Below, piece after piece: positions 33,955 through 43,762 of a stretch of 64,000 nt of DNA (within the stretch, counting starts at the first letter, position 1; each line of letters starts with the position of its first letter). The DNA is taken from assembly GCF_020782875.1 (NCBI RefSeq), contig NZ_JAJGBN010000005.1, positions 1-64,000 of the forward strand, read 5' to 3'. The notes under the pieces are model-generated. The model ran no database searches and was not told the DNA's origin. It saw only the letters and a program-made list of their open reading frames with translations. This DNA is from Allomuricauda sp. M10. Lineage in GTDB: Bacteria; Bacteroidota; Bacteroidia; Flavobacteriales; Flavobacteriaceae. The position numbers and the translations under genes are program-made.

Positions 33955-36396
33955 ATGAAAATATCAAAATTTGACAATATTGACTTTCAGGGATTGGACG
34001 AAGATGCGGAATTGATTCCGTTGCTTACCCCTGAAGACGAGGAACAGATGAACAATGAGGCGTTGCCGGACACCTTGCCCGTGCTGCCCCTACGCAATAC
34101 CGTTTTGTTTCCTGGTGTGGTGATTCCCATTACCGCAGGAAGGGACAAATCCATCAACTTGATCAAGGATGCCAACAATGGCAGCAAGACTATCGGTGTG
34201 GTTTCCCAAAAGGATGAACTTACCGAAAACCCAGGGGTAGAGGATATCAATACCTTGGGAACGGTGGCCCGTATCCTAAGGGTGTTGCAAATGCCGGATG
34301 GCAATACCACGGTCATCATTCAAGGTAAAAAAAGGTTCCAGATTGAGAGCATCGTTTCGGAAAAACCCTATTTGACCGCCAAGATCAAGGAGGCCAATGA
34401 GGAAAGACCGACCAAAGGCAGTAAGGAGTTCGAGGCCATCATCGATTCCATCAAGGATCTGGCCTTTAAGATCATTAAGGACAACCCGAACATTCCAAGT
34501 GAGGCCACTTTTGCCATCAAGAACATTCAGAGCAATTCGTTCTTGATCAATTTCGTGTCCTCCAATCTGAACCTTTCGGTAGCGGAGAAACAGCAATTGT
34601 TGGAGATTCCGAACCTTCAGGAAAGGGCATTGGCCACCCTGAAGTACATGAACATGGAACTCCAAAAACTGGAATTACGCAACGATATCCAGAGCAAGGT
34701 CCGTAGTGATATGGACCAACAGCAACGGGAGTATTTCCTTCACCAACAGATGAAGACCATCCAAGAAGAGTTGGGTGGCATCTCTTATGAAGAAGAGGTG
34801 GACGAAATGCGCGAAAAGGCCAAAGGCAAAAAATGGAGCAAGAAGGTGCAGGAGCATTTTGAGAAGGAACTGGGTAAAATGCAGCGCATGAACCCCCAAG
34901 TTGCCGAATACTCCATCCAACGTAATTATTTGGACCTGATCTTAGATCTGCCTTGGGACAATTATTCCAAGGATAAATTCGACCTAAAAAGGGCGCAACA
35001 GATTTTGGATCGCGACCATTATGGTTTGGAAGATGTAAAACGAAGAATCATTGAATACTTGGCCGTCCTTAAATTGAGGAACGATATGAAATCGCCCATT
35101 CTTTGTCTGTACGGACCTCCCGGGGTGGGTAAAACCTCGTTGGGTAAATCCGTAGCGGAAGCTTTGGGTAGGGAATATGTGCGCATGTCCTTGGGTGGAT
35201 TGCGCGACGAGGCCGAAATCCGCGGACACCGCAAAACCTATATCGGTGCCATGCCCGGTAGGGTGATCCAAAGCTTGAAAAAGGCCGGTACGTCCAATCC
35301 AGTTTTTATTTTGGATGAAATCGATAAGCTGTCTAACAGCCATCAAGGAGACCCTTCATCAGCTATGCTGGAGGTATTGGATCCCGAACAGAACAACGAA
35401 TTCCATGACAACTTCTTGGAAATGGGCTATGACCTTTCCAAAGTCATGTTCATTGCCACGGCCAATAGCTTGTCTACCATTCAGCCTGCATTGTTGGATC
35501 GTATGGAGATCATCAACGTGACCGGTTATACCATCGAAGAAAAGGTAGAAATCGCCAAACGTCATTTGTTGCCCAAACAATTAAAAGAACACGGCTTATC
35601 TGCCAACGATTTAAAAATCGGCAAGGCCCAATTGGAAAAGATTGTGGAAGGCTACACTAGGGAGTCCGGCGTTCGGAACTTGGAAAAACAATTGGCCAAA
35701 ATGGTGCGGTATGCTGCAAAATCCATCGCCATAGAGGAAGAGTACAATATTAAGATCTCCAATGAGGATGTGGAGAAAATATTGGGTCCGGCCCGTTTGG
35801 AACGCGACAAGTACGAGAACAATGATGTGGCCGGTGTGGTCACCGGTTTGGCGTGGACCAGTGTGGGGGGAGATATCCTTTTTATCGAGTCCATACTTTC
35901 CAAAGGAAAGGGCCAACTTAACATTACCGGTAATTTGGGCCAGGTGATGAAGGAATCTGCCACCATTGCCATGGAGTACATCAAATCCAATGCAGAGTCA
36001 TTTGGCATAAACCCCGATGTGTTCGATAAATACAATGTACACATCCACGTGCCCGAAGGAGCCACTCCAAAAGATGGCCCAAGTGCAGGTATCACCATGC
36101 TAACGTCTTTGGTGTCCCTATTTACTCAACGCAAGGTGAAAAAGAGCTTGGCCATGACAGGAGAGATCACCCTTAGGGGTAAGGTTTTGCCAGTGGGTGG
36201 TATCAAGGAAAAAATCTTGGCCGCGAAAAGGGCAAGGATAAAAGAGATCATTCTGTGTGAGGAAAACAAAAAGGACATCGAGGAAATCAAGGCAGATTAC
36301 CTGAAAGGGTTGACCTTCCATTATGTGACCGATATGAGTGAGGTAATTGATATAGCCGTGACCAACCAGAAGGTGAAAAATGCCAAAACACTGTAA
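33955..36396 (+). CDS. lon: ATP-dependent protease Lon
   Basis: 813 residues, typical LonA. An N-terminal substrate domain (about 40-240) and a coiled region (240-310) lead to the AAA+ module with Walker A GPPGVGKT (387-394) and Walker B FILDEID. The protease domain has Ser710 in KDGPSAG and the partner lysine in GGIKEK. It degrades damaged and regulatory proteins in the cytoplasm. An AGGAG sequence (33948-33952) just before the ATG is an unusually good ribosome site for this genome. A sigma-54-like promoter lies about 150 bp upstream. Confidence 0.97.
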   Translation: MKISKFDNIDFQGLDEDAELIPLLTPEDEEQMNNEALPDTLPVLPLRNTVLFPGVVIPITAGRDKSINLIKDANNGSKTIGVVSQKDELTENPGVEDINTLGTVARILRVLQMPDGNTTVIIQGKKRFQIESIVSEKPYLTAKIKEANEERPTKGSKEFEAIIDSIKDLAFKIIKDNPNIPSEATFAIKNIQSNSFLINFVSSNLNLSVAEKQQLLEIPNLQERALATLKYMNMELQKLELRNDIQSKVRSDMDQQQREYFLHQQMKTIQEELGGISYEEEVDEMREKAKGKKWSKKVQEHFEKELGKMQRMNPQVAEYSIQRNYLDLILDLPWDNYSKDKFDLKRAQQILDRDHYGLEDVKRRIIEYLAVLKLRNDMKSPILCLYGPPGVGKTSLGKSVAEALGREYVRMSLGGLRDEAEIRGHRKTYIGAMPGRVIQSLKKAGTSNPVFILDEIDKLSNSHQGDPSSAMLEVLDPEQNNEFHDNFLEMGYDLSKVMFIATANSLSTIQPALLDRMEIINVTGYTIEEKVEIAKRHLLPKQLKEHGLSANDLKIGKAQLEKIVEGYTRESGVRNLEKQLAKMVRYAAKSIAIEEEYNIKISNEDVEKILGPARLERDKYENNDVAGVVTGLAWTSVGGDILFIESILSKGKGQLNITGNLGQVMKESATIAMEYIKSNAESFGINPDVFDKYNVHIHVPEGATPKDGPSAGITMLTSLVSLFTQRKVKKSLAMTGEITLRGKVLPVGGIKEKILAAKRARIKEIILCEENKKDIEEIKADYLKGLTFHYVTDMSEVIDIAVTNQKVKNAKTL

Positions 36397-36437
36397 TTGG
36401 ATGATGGGTGTCATAAAATTATCATGACATTTCTGCC

Positions 36438-36445
36438 TATTTTTA
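36438..36445 (+). promoter_or_regulatory. -7-like box of cmk (TATTTTTA), leaderless type
   Basis: TATTTTTA differs from TAnnTTTG in the last base and ends four bases before the cmk ATG. No clear -33 box. Confidence 0.3.
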
Positions 36446-36449
36446 GCCC

Positions 36450-37148
36450 ATGGGAAAAATTACAATAGCAATTGACGGATATTCATCAACGGGAAAAAGC
36501 ACCATCGCCAAACGGTTGGCCAAATCGCTGAACTATATTTATGTGGACACTGGGGCCATGTACAGGGCAGTGACGCTTTATGCATTAAACCACGATTTGA
36601 TCAATGAAAAGGGCGAGATCAATGCACCCAAATTGGTGGAGGCTTTGCCTGATATTGTCCTAAAATTTGTTCCCAATCCCGAAACAGGTCGTGCCGACAT
36701 GCACATGAACGGGCAAAATGTGGAGGAAGAAATCCGCTCCATGAGGGTTTCCGGGAAAGTGAGCAAGGTTTCTGCCATAAAGGAAGTCCGGGAAAAGTTG
36801 GTGAACATGCAGCAGCAAATGGGCAAGGACAAAGGTATTGTGATGGATGGAAGGGATATCGGTACCGTAGTGTTCCCTGATGCGGAACTCAAATTGTTCA
36901 TGACGGCCTCGCCGGAAACCCGAGCCGCCCGTAGGTACAAGGAGTTGCTGGAAAATGGGGAAGAGGTAAGCTATGCCGAAGTCCTTAAAAATGTACAGGA
37001 AAGAGATCTGATCGATTCCACCCGAAGCATTTCACCACTTAAAAAAGCCAAGGACGCCATTGAATTTGACAATAGCGATATGGGATTGGAAGAACAGTTT
37101 GAACGCGTACACGACTTTGCCCAACGCGTGATTGCGAAGAAGGGGTAA
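36450..37148 (+). CDS. cmk: Cytidylate kinase
   Basis: 232 residues. P-loop GYSSTGKST at about 9-17, the NMP-binding region with DTGAMYRAVTLYAL, then VMDGRDIGTVVFPDA and the lid arginines in RAARRYKEL. It phosphorylates CMP and dCMP with ATP. It follows lon by 53 bp on the same strand. In Bacteroidota cmk is often near rpsA, here interrupted by the cassette and the LysM gene. Confidence 0.96.
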   Translation: MGKITIAIDGYSSTGKSTIAKRLAKSLNYIYVDTGAMYRAVTLYALNHDLINEKGEINAPKLVEALPDIVLKFVPNPETGRADMHMNGQNVEEEIRSMRVSGKVSKVSAIKEVREKLVNMQQQMGKDKGIVMDGRDIGTVVFPDAELKLFMTASPETRAARRYKELLENGEEVSYAEVLKNVQERDLIDSTRSISPLKKAKDAIEFDNSDMGLEEQFERVHDFAQRVIAKKG

Positions 37149-37164
37149 ATTGCATAGAATTTTA

Positions 37165-37305
37165 GATTGTACTTATCGGTTAGTGTGAGGATAGTTGAGT
37201 GTGCAAGCAACTAACTTACTAAAATGGAACAAACCAGAGGAAAATCCACAGGATTTTCCGAGTAGGCTAGAACCAGGCAATTATTTTTACACGTTGTTAG
37301 CAAAC
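37165..37305 (-). repeat. attC-like element 6, opposite orientation
   Basis: Read on the minus strand: R'' GTTTGCTAAC (37296-37305), spacer AAC, then GTGTAAAAATAATTGC; an apical stem GGAAAATCC (37239-37247) with GGATTTTCC (37251-37259) and a 3-base loop; at the far end CTCACACTAACC, spacer GATAAG, and a degenerate R' GTACAATC (37165-37172). Layout and spacer lengths match elements 2, 3 and 5. Confidence 0.6.
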
Positions 37306-37856
37306 GTTTTTTTTTCAGATATATATTTTTCAATGTCCGAAATCCAATTCTGCTCTATCCATAGGTCTTTTCCAAATTCTTTTAATTGATATAGTGTGAA
37401 TTCGGGTTTCAATTCTTTTAAAAATTCCAACCCCTGATTTATTGCTAATTTTAAAATATTGTCAATAAAGTCAGAAGCATCTTTTTCGGACATATTTTCT
37501 AAATCTATTGGTAAATTCCCATTTCCGACATACTCATTTATTTTCTCGTAATCATATCGGTAATTATTTAACCCATCTCGCATCAATTTTTTTAAGTCCG
37601 AAGGATTAAACACAAACGGTGAAACTTGAGGTAACATAATTTTGTCGGGATATTCTCCATCAAGGTTTTTCATAAATGTGTGGCAGTAAACAAAGGTAAA
37701 TCCGAAAAACAAAGTCCTTTTTGTGTTTTTGTATATAATAAAAAACTCAGTGTCATTTTGTTTTACATAGTGACTATTCTGTCTCCAAAATCCGTGATTT
37801 CGTAAAACCTCATCAGCTTGTTTATAGTAGATTTCGTTAAATTCAGAGTGCGTCAT
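37287..37856 (-). CDS. Cassette gene: hypothetical protein, DUF4304-like
   Basis: 189 residues, no firm family. The N-terminal VLRNHGFWRQNSHYVKQ and the following FFIIYKNTKRTLFFGFTF have the look of DUF4304-type proteins, low certainty. No signal peptide. It is AT-rich against its neighbours cmk and rpsA. GTTAGCAAAC precedes the start (37864-37873 on the minus strand) and its exact complement GTTTGCTAAC covers the last codons, so the gene is framed by its own matching ends, as in an integron cassette. Confidence 0.6.
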   Translation of the reverse strand: MTHSEFNEIYYKQADEVLRNHGFWRQNSHYVKQNDTEFFIIYKNTKRTLFFGFTFVYCHTFMKNLDGEYPDKIMLPQVSPFVFNPSDLKKLMRDGLNNYRYDYEKINEYVGNGNLPIDLENMSEKDASDFIDNILKLAINQGLEFLKELKPEFTLYQLKEFGKDLWIEQNWISDIEKYISEKKTFANNV

Positions 37857-37863
37857 TTCAAAT

Positions 37864-37873
37864 GTTTGCTAAC
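37864..37873 (-). repeat. Left boundary box (GTTAGCAAAC) of the single cassette
   Basis: On the minus strand GTTAGCAAAC lies 8 bp before the ATG and is a perfect 10-bp complement of GTTTGCTAAC at 37296-37305. No L box is recognised further upstream. Confidence 0.55.
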
Positions 37874-37996
37874 ATTATTAGATACGAATCGTTTTTAATG
37901 ATTTATATCGCCCGATATCTACCCTTTGGCAGTCAGGAGTGAAGGTAGCAGAATTTCTTGATAAATGTGGAAGTGACGGTTAGGAATCTAAATCAA

Positions 37997-38130
37997 AGAG
38001 GCTATCCAAAAAGATGATTTCCGTCAACCTGAACTTGTTTCAGGTTCGCATAATGATTTGTTTGTCAATAGGATGGGATTCTGAAATGAATTCAGAATGA
38101 CGTATTTCAATACTTTTTCAGATAGCCTCT
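37997..38130. repeat. REP-like inverted-repeat element, about 134 bp
   Basis: AGAGGCTATC (37997-38006) and GATAGCCTCT (38121-38130) are perfect 10-bp inverted ends. Inside are two further dyads, CCTGAA...TTCAGG and TTCTGAA...TTCAGAA, giving a cruciform-like layout. Bacteroidota genomes carry similar dispersed elements. It lies just after the LysM gene stop and might end its transcript. Confidence 0.65.
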
Positions 38131-38144
38131 TGATGCCTTTGTTT

Positions 38145-38525
38145 CTACAAATTCGGAATCACCAACACCTGATCGGGGTGGATCAAATCTGGGTTCTTCA
38201 AAATGTTGGTATTGGCCTCAAAAATCTGTTTGTACTTCATGGCATCGCCATAATAATGCTTGGCGATCTTGCTCAATGATTCTCCGCTTTTTACGGTATG
38301 TCTGGCATAAATGGAATCATCCTCTACCGTAATATTGGCTTTGATATCGCTGGGATGCTCACCTCCAATTTCCTTGATCTTGTCCCATAACAGGTCTTTT
38401 TCGTATGGGGTAGAGGTTTTTCCCTTTATCTTCAGAACGCCGTTTTCTTCCGAAACATCGCCGTCCTTAACGTTCAACTTTAGACCTAGATCCAACACGG
38501 GTTGATACTTTGCTTTTACGCTCAT
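38145..38525 (-). CDS. BON-LysM protein, Kbp/YgaU-like
   Basis: 126 residues from the ATG at 38525; an in-frame ATG at 38549 would add eight residues. The N-terminal part (about 1-70, DGDVSEENGVLKIKGKTST) fits a BON domain, and residues about 75-126 are a LysM repeat (HTVKSGESLSKIAKHYYG ... IHPDQVLVIP). E. coli YgaU/Kbp has the same layout, lacks a signal peptide and binds potassium in the cytoplasm; this one also lacks a signal. The potassium role is inference from the family. Confidence 0.85.
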   Translation of the reverse strand: MSVKAKYQPVLDLGLKLNVKDGDVSEENGVLKIKGKTSTPYEKDLLWDKIKEIGGEHPSDIKANITVEDDSIYARHTVKSGESLSKIAKHYYGDAMKYKQIFEANTNILKNPDLIHPDQVLVIPNL

Positions 38526-38636
38526 AATGGTAATTTTTACAGTTAACAATTAGAACCTTCAAGATAGCCATAAACCGCAAATTTTCCAGTTAAATAATGG
38601 TTATAGTTTTTTTGGGTCAACCTTTTGTGCATATGC

Positions 38637-38667
38637 TTTGTGAATCAAGAATTTAATTGTATTTTTG
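38637..38667 (+). promoter_or_regulatory. Strong rpsA promoter
   Basis: TTTG (38637-38640), a 19-bp gap, then TATTTTTG (38660-38667): an exact match to the Bacteroidota TTTG/TAnnTTTG consensus. The transcript would have a leader of about 110 bases before the ATG at 38784. Confidence 0.75.
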
Positions 38668-38783
38668 CACTCCTTTTTAACAAAGCAGCAAGAGGAAAAA
38701 GGAATTTGAAATCAATGTAAAAACCACTTCCGCGGTAATTGTTCAACTCTTGTAAAACGTGGAATACAAATTTAAATCAGCAA

Positions 38784-40616
38784 ATGGCTGAAGAAAAAGC
38801 AACCGTTGAGGCAACTGAAACTGCCACAGCACAAGTAAAAGAGGCAACTCAGGCCCAGCAAGATCCAAAAGAATTTCTTGAAAATTTTGACTGGGACAGG
38901 TACGAAGAAGGAATTGAGCGTGTAGACGATAGCAAGCTTAAGGAATTCGAGAATCTTGTTGAGGAAAATTTTGTGGACACTGCCGATGAGGAAGTAGTGG
39001 AAGGAACAGTGGTTCACATGACCGACCGTGAGGCCATCATCGACATCAACGCAAAGTCTGAAGGGGTTATCTCCTTGAACGAGTTCCGTTACAACCCTAA
39101 CCTTAAGGTAGGTGACAAAGTAGAGGTACTTATTGACATTCGCGAAGATAAGACCGGTCAATTGGTGTTATCACACAGAAAAGCCAGAACCATCAAGGCC
39201 TGGGATCGTGTGAACAATGCCCATGACAAAGAAGAGATTGTACAAGGTTATGTTAAGTGTCGTACCAAAGGTGGTATGATCGTAGATGTATTCGGAATTG
39301 AGGCGTTCTTGCCAGGTTCCCAAATCGACGTGAAACCTATCCGCGATTACGATCAGTACGTAGGTAAGACCATGGAGTTCAAAGTAGTGAAGATCAACCA
39401 CGAGTTCAAGAACGTAGTGGTATCTCACAAAGCTTTGATCGAAGCGGATATCGAAGAACAGAAAAAAGAGATCATCGGTCAGTTGGAGAAAGGCCAAGTA
39501 TTGGAAGGTGTTGTGAAAAACATCACTTCTTATGGAGTCTTTATCGACCTTGGAGGTGTGGATGGTTTGATCCACATTACCGACCTTTCTTGGAGCCGTA
39601 TCAACCACCCCAACGAGGTTGTTGAACTTGACCAGAAATTGAACGTGGTAATCCTTGATTTCGATGATAACAAATCTAGGATCCAATTGGGTCTTAAGCA
39701 GTTGGAGAAACACCCATGGGATGCTCTTGGGGATGAGATCAAAGTAGGAGACAAAGTTAAAGGTAAAGTAGTGGTTATTGCTGATTACGGTGCCTTTATC
39801 GAAGTAGCTGATGGTGTTGAAGGTTTGATCCACGTTTCTGAAATGTCCTGGTCTACCCACTTGAGATCTGCTCAGGATTTCGTGAACGTAGGTGACGAGG
39901 TTGAGGCTGTTGTTTTGACTTTGGATAGGGAAGACCGCAAAATGTCTTTGGGCATTAAGCAATTGACTCCAGATCCATGGACCGACATCACGTCCAAGTA
40001 CCCTGTAGGTTCCAAGCACAAAGGAATCGTAAGGAATTTCACCAACTTCGGCGTATTCGTAGAGTTGGAAGAAGGAATCGACGGTTTGATCTACATTTCT
40101 GACCTTTCTTGGACCAAGAAAATCAAGCACCCATCCGAGTTTGTTGCCGTAGGCGATACTTTGGAGGTTGAAGTATTGGAATTGGACGTTGAAGGACGTA
40201 AGTTGAGCTTGGGTCACAAACAGACCACAGCCAACCCATGGGATAAATATTCCGAGGATTTTGGTGAAGGTACCGTTCATACCGCTTCTATCGCTGAGGT
40301 GGTTGACAAAGGTGCTACCATCAACTTTAACGAGGATATCGTTGGATTCGTTCCATCAAGACACATGGAAAAAGAAGACGGTAAGAAACTTGTAAAAGGT
40401 GAAACAGCCGAGTTCAAGATCATCGAGTTCAATAAAGATTTCAAACGTGTTGTGGCAAGCCACACCGCTATCTTTAGGGAGCAAGAAGAGAAGAACGTGA
40501 AAGCTGCCAAAGGCAGGGCTACCACTTCTGATGAAGCTGCACCAACATTAGGTGATGCCAATGCCCAATTACAGGCGTTGAAAGACAAAATGGAGGCAGC
40601 TGCCAAAAAGAAATAA
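38784..40616 (+). CDS. rpsA: 30S ribosomal protein S1
   Basis: 610 residues from ATG 38784, where the conserved MAEEKA start lies; the frame is open 45 bases further up. Six S1 RNA-binding repeats follow a 60-residue acidic N-terminus, seen by repeated phrases such as GVFIDLGGVDGLIHITDLSW, AFIEVADGVEGLIHVSEMSW and VFVELEEGIDGLIYISDLSW. It helps mRNA binding on the 30S subunit. The codon use is strongly biased, as for a highly expressed gene. Long leader, own promoter and own terminator. Confidence 0.96.
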   Translation: MAEEKATVEATETATAQVKEATQAQQDPKEFLENFDWDRYEEGIERVDDSKLKEFENLVEENFVDTADEEVVEGTVVHMTDREAIIDINAKSEGVISLNEFRYNPNLKVGDKVEVLIDIREDKTGQLVLSHRKARTIKAWDRVNNAHDKEEIVQGYVKCRTKGGMIVDVFGIEAFLPGSQIDVKPIRDYDQYVGKTMEFKVVKINHEFKNVVVSHKALIEADIEEQKKEIIGQLEKGQVLEGVVKNITSYGVFIDLGGVDGLIHITDLSWSRINHPNEVVELDQKLNVVILDFDDNKSRIQLGLKQLEKHPWDALGDEIKVGDKVKGKVVVIADYGAFIEVADGVEGLIHVSEMSWSTHLRSAQDFVNVGDEVEAVVLTLDREDRKMSLGIKQLTPDPWTDITSKYPVGSKHKGIVRNFTNFGVFVELEEGIDGLIYISDLSWTKKIKHPSEFVAVGDTLEVEVLELDVEGRKLSLGHKQTTANPWDKYSEDFGEGTVHTASIAEVVDKGATINFNEDIVGFVPSRHMEKEDGKKLVKGETAEFKIIEFNKDFKRVVASHTAIFREQEEKNVKAAKGRATTSDEAAPTLGDANAQLQALKDKMEAAAKKK

Positions 40617-40635
40617 TCACATTTCTTATATAAAG

Positions 40636-40668
40636 AAAGCCCCGCTGGAAACAGTCGGGGCTTTTTTT
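40636..40668 (+). terminator. rpsA terminator
   Basis: Stem AAAGCCCCG (40636-40644) with CGGGGCTTT (40656-40664) followed by a run of T. Confidence 0.9.
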
Positions 40669-40695
40669 ATGCCTTCAACATTTTAAAGAATTGTT

Positions 40696-40703
40696 TACTT
40701 TTG
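40696..40703 (+). promoter_or_regulatory. -7 box (TACTTTTG) of the pyrR-pyrB unit
   Basis: TACTTTTG fits TAnnTTTG and lies 27 bp before the pyrR ATG. The -33 region is poor because the rpsA terminator is immediately upstream. No attenuator hairpin of the PyrR type is evident in the short leader. Confidence 0.5.
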
Positions 40704-40730
40704 CATACAACTGAGTCGGTTGCAATTCCT

Positions 40731-41267
40731 ATGAGTCAAAAAGTACTGCTTACTTCCAAAGAGATCAACATCATACTGCACCGGCTGGCCTGTCAGCTCT
40801 TGGAAAACCATCTCGATTTTAAGGATACCGCACTGGTGGGCATTCAGCCTCGCGGCGTTTTTTTGGCCGAAAGATTGGCCAAGATCCTGAAAACAGAGTA
40901 CAAGGTGAAGGATATTGCCCTTGGTTTTCTGGACATTACATTTTTTAGGGATGATTTTGGAAGGGGAGAAATCCTAAAAGCCAATTCCACCAAAATGGAT
41001 TTTCTGGTTGAGGATAAAAAAGTGGTCTTCATTGATGATGTGCTTTATACGGGAAGAAGTATTCGGGCGGCACTTACGGCCATTCAGTCCTTTGGAAGGC
41101 CCAAGAGTATTGAATTGTTGACCTTGATCGATAGAAGATTTAGCAGACACTTGCCCATTCAGCCCAATTACCGCGGTAGGCAGGTAGATGCTATCAATAA
41201 GGAGAAAGTTAAGGTGATGTGGGAAGAAAATGACGGGGAGGATATTGTTTATTTAGTTAGCAAATAG
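40731..41267 (+). CDS. pyrR: Bifunctional PyrR: pyr regulator / uracil phosphoribosyltransferase
   Basis: 178 residues from ATG 40731. The PRPP-binding motif is VVFIDDVLYTGRSIRAAL (about 99-116), and the IQPRGVFLAERL stretch near 38-49 is typical of PyrR. In firmicutes PyrR binds pyr mRNA to attenuate transcription; in Bacteroidota only its gene linkage is usually known. It is 6 bp before pyrB, so regulation of pyrimidine synthesis is plausible. Distinguished from Upp by the missing C-terminal extension. Confidence 0.92.
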   Translation: MSQKVLLTSKEINIILHRLACQLLENHLDFKDTALVGIQPRGVFLAERLAKILKTEYKVKDIALGFLDITFFRDDFGRGEILKANSTKMDFLVEDKKVVFIDDVLYTGRSIRAALTAIQSFGRPKSIELLTLIDRRFSRHLPIQPNYRGRQVDAINKEKVKVMWEENDGEDIVYLVSK

Positions 41268-41273
41268 AAGAAA

Positions 41274-42200
41274 ATGAGCGAATTGAGCGTAAACCACTTG
41301 TTGGGAATCAAATATCTGAACAAAAAGGATATACAGCTCATTTTTGAAACCGCCGACCATTTTAAGGAGGTTATCAATAGATCTATTAAAAAGGTCCCCA
41401 CCCTTCGGGACATCACCATAGCCAACATCTTTTTTGAGAACAGTACCCGTACACGGTTATCCTTCGAGCTGGCCGAAAAAAGGTTGTCCGCCGATGTGGT
41501 GAACTTCTCGGCAGCCCAATCTTCGGTGAAGAAAGGGGAAACCTTGATCGATACCGTGAACAACATCCTATCCATGAAGGTGGATATGGTGGTGATGCGT
41601 CACCCTAATCCAGGGGCAGGTATTTTTCTTTCCAAACACGTAAAAGCTTCCATAGTAAATGCTGGTGACGGAGCACATGAGCATCCAACCCAGGCCTTGC
41701 TGGATTCCTTTTCCATTCGGGAAAAGTTGGGAGAAGTAGGTGGAAAAAACATTGTGATCGTTGGGGATATTCTACATTCCAGGGTAGCACTCTCCAATAT
41801 TTTTGCCTTAAAATTACAAGGGGCCAACGTAAAAGTATGTGGGCCTAAAACCTTGATTCCCAAATATATAACTTCCTTAGGGGTTGAAGTGGAAACCGAT
41901 TTGCGCAAAGCATTGGAATGGTGTGATGTGGCAAACATGCTTCGCGTTCAGAATGAGCGCATGGATATAAGTTACTTTCCCTCCACCCGAGAATATACCC
42001 AACAGTTCGGGGTGAATAAACAGCTGTTGGACAGCTTGGACAAACAGATTGTGATCATGCACCCAGGCCCTATCAACCGTGGCGTGGAGATTACAAGTGA
42101 TGTGGCGGATTCCGACCAATCCATAATTCTGCATCAAGTGGAAAATGGAGTGGCAATCCGTATGGCAGTACTCTATTTATTGGCATCAAAAATTAAGTAA
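41274..42200 (+). CDS. pyrB: Aspartate carbamoyltransferase catalytic chain
   Basis: 308 residues. The carbamoyl-phosphate motif FFENSTRTRLSFE is at about 52-64, followed by MRHPNPGAG, HPTQALLD and the late MHPGPINRGVEI, all PyrB signatures. It catalyses the first committed step of pyrimidine synthesis. No pyrI regulatory-chain gene is nearby. It overlaps nothing; the next ATG is one base after its stop, so the small downstream gene is probably translated with it. Confidence 0.96.
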   Translation: MSELSVNHLLGIKYLNKKDIQLIFETADHFKEVINRSIKKVPTLRDITIANIFFENSTRTRLSFELAEKRLSADVVNFSAAQSSVKKGETLIDTVNNILSMKVDMVVMRHPNPGAGIFLSKHVKASIVNAGDGAHEHPTQALLDSFSIREKLGEVGGKNIVIVGDILHSRVALSNIFALKLQGANVKVCGPKTLIPKYITSLGVEVETDLRKALEWCDVANMLRVQNERMDISYFPSTREYTQQFGVNKQLLDSLDKQIVIMHPGPINRGVEITSDVADSDQSIILHQVENGVAIRMAVLYLLASKIK

Positions 42201-42201
42201 G

Positions 42202-42534
42202 ATGATTTTCGACAAAGATGGAACCACCACCATTGTTTTTCAGGAGAAGACTTCGCTTTCGACCTTCATGGAAAACCTGAACAATGCTTACCCCAAGTTG
42301 AAACACGATCATATTGTTATCAACCTTTTTTCTTTCAACAAGATTTCGGCCAACGATATCTTGGAATTTTTGGATTTGTCCAATGTGCACAAACACTCCG
42401 GAAAATCATTCGTATTGGTGACAGATAAGGTTTCCTATGACGATATACCAGATGAAATAAGTGTGGTTCCCACTTTACAGGAAGCCAAAGACCTTATCGA
42501 AATGGAAGAAATAGAACGCGATCTAGGTATTTGA
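42202..42534 (+). CDS. Small STAS-like protein between pyrB and rnz
   Basis: 110 residues from ATG 42202, one base after pyrB. The beta-alpha pattern DHIVINLFSFNKIS, then ILEFLDLSNVHKHSGKSFVLV resembles STAS-domain proteins (anti-sigma antagonist fold), though no phosphorylatable serine motif is clear. The acidic tail EMEEIERDLG is notable. I recall homologues sitting just before ribonuclease Z genes in Flavobacteriia and sometimes mislabelled as that enzyme. Function unknown. Confidence 0.65.
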   Translation: MIFDKDGTTTIVFQEKTSLSTFMENLNNAYPKLKHDHIVINLFSFNKISANDILEFLDLSNVHKHSGKSFVLVTDKVSYDDIPDEISVVPTLQEAKDLIEMEEIERDLGI

Positions 42535-42679
42535 AAATTGAAAACGAATCCATTTGGTCAAAGAGACCAATGAAATTATTCAAATCATTAAGCTTCTGGC
42601 TTCTATGGTAAAGTCCTCAAAACAGAATGCTTAAATTGCAATGGATAGTTTTTAACTTTCCATTTTTAATTTACCATTA

Positions 42680-43585
42680 GTGAAATTAACCATACTAGGC
42701 TGCTATTCGGCAACACCGAGAACGTTTACCAATCCTACCTCCCAGGTGCTCGAGATTCAGAACCACCTATTTTTAATTGATTGCGGCGAAGGAACTCAAG
42801 TACAATTGAGAAAGTACAAAGTGAAATTTTCGCGCATCAACCATATTTTCATTTCCCATTTACACGGCGATCATTTCTTTGGTTTACCAGGACTTATCTC
42901 CACATTTAGATTGTTGGGTAGGGAAAAGGAACTCCATATATACGGTCCCAAAGGGATTAAGGAGGCGGTGACTCTTTTCCTGAAATTGGGTGATTCCTGG
43001 ACCAATTATCCTTTGATTTTTCATGAGTTGGAATCGAAAGAATCGGAACTGATTATGGAAGATAGTAAAGTTTCCGTCCAGACCATTCCTTTGGAACACC
43101 GGGTATACACCAATGGTTTTTTGTTCAAGGAGAAAGAATCTCCCCGAACATTGGATGTGGAGGCGGCCCAACGTTATGGAGTGGACCGGAGCCAATTCAA
43201 TAATATTAAAAAGGGGCACGATGCCTTGGATGAAAATGGCAAGTTAATCCCAAACAAAAAACTCACCCATGATCCACCCAAACCCAAAAGCTATGCTTTC
43301 TGTAGCGATACGGTTTATAATGAGTCGATTGTTCCGTTGATCAAAGGAGTGGATGCAGTGTATCACGAATCTACTTTTTTGGAAACCGAGGTACATCTTT
43401 GCGACCGAACCAAACATTCCACCGCAAAGCAAGCTGCACAAATAGCCAAATCGGCAAAGGTTGACCAATTGATCTTGGGGCATTATTCCACGCGATACAA
43501 ATCCATTGAACTTTTTAGGGAAGAAGCCTTGACCGTTTTCCCAAAAGTGGAGTTGGCCGATGATGGTAAGGTCTTTGATTTCTAG
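42680..43585 (+). CDS. rnz: Ribonuclease Z
   Basis: 301 residues with a GTG start at 42680 directly before KLTILGCYSATP. The metallo-beta-lactamase motif SHLHGDHFFGLPG is at about 60-72. The later GHYSTRY is the RNase Z exosite-side signature. It removes 3' trailers from tRNA precursors. The length fits the short bacterial form. A 145-bp gap separates it from the STAS-like gene. Confidence 0.94.
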   Translation: MKLTILGCYSATPRTFTNPTSQVLEIQNHLFLIDCGEGTQVQLRKYKVKFSRINHIFISHLHGDHFFGLPGLISTFRLLGREKELHIYGPKGIKEAVTLFLKLGDSWTNYPLIFHELESKESELIMEDSKVSVQTIPLEHRVYTNGFLFKEKESPRTLDVEAAQRYGVDRSQFNNIKKGHDALDENGKLIPNKKLTHDPPKPKSYAFCSDTVYNESIVPLIKGVDAVYHESTFLETEVHLCDRTKHSTAKQAAQIAKSAKVDQLILGHYSTRYKSIELFREEALTVFPKVELADDGKVFDF

Positions 43586-43646
43586 GATTGCGATTTGGTA
43601 TTCTCAATTTAAAGCCAAACATGTCTTTTTGAATAAGCGTTGCGGT

Positions 43647-43742
43647 GAGAAATCTAAATTTTGATGAGCAACGATAATTTGTCCTTCAAGTTTATATGGT
43701 AATCCGTGGTTTTTGGGATTTCTCGACTGCGCTCGAAATGAC
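43647..43742. repeat. REP-like element with GAGAAATC / GATTTCTC arms
   Basis: GAGAAATC (43647-43654) and GATTTCTC (43717-43724) form an 8-bp inverted repeat, and the right end reads CTCGACTGCGCTCGAAATGAC, a dispersed palindrome type common in Bacteroidota genomes. Confidence 0.6.
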
Positions 43743-43762
43743 CTAGCCTTTTTCCTTTCACT

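Noticed and set aside
39171..40280. 369-residue open frame opposite rpsA
   Set aside because: It is antisense to the strongly biased S1 gene, has no family resemblance, and arises from that codon bias.
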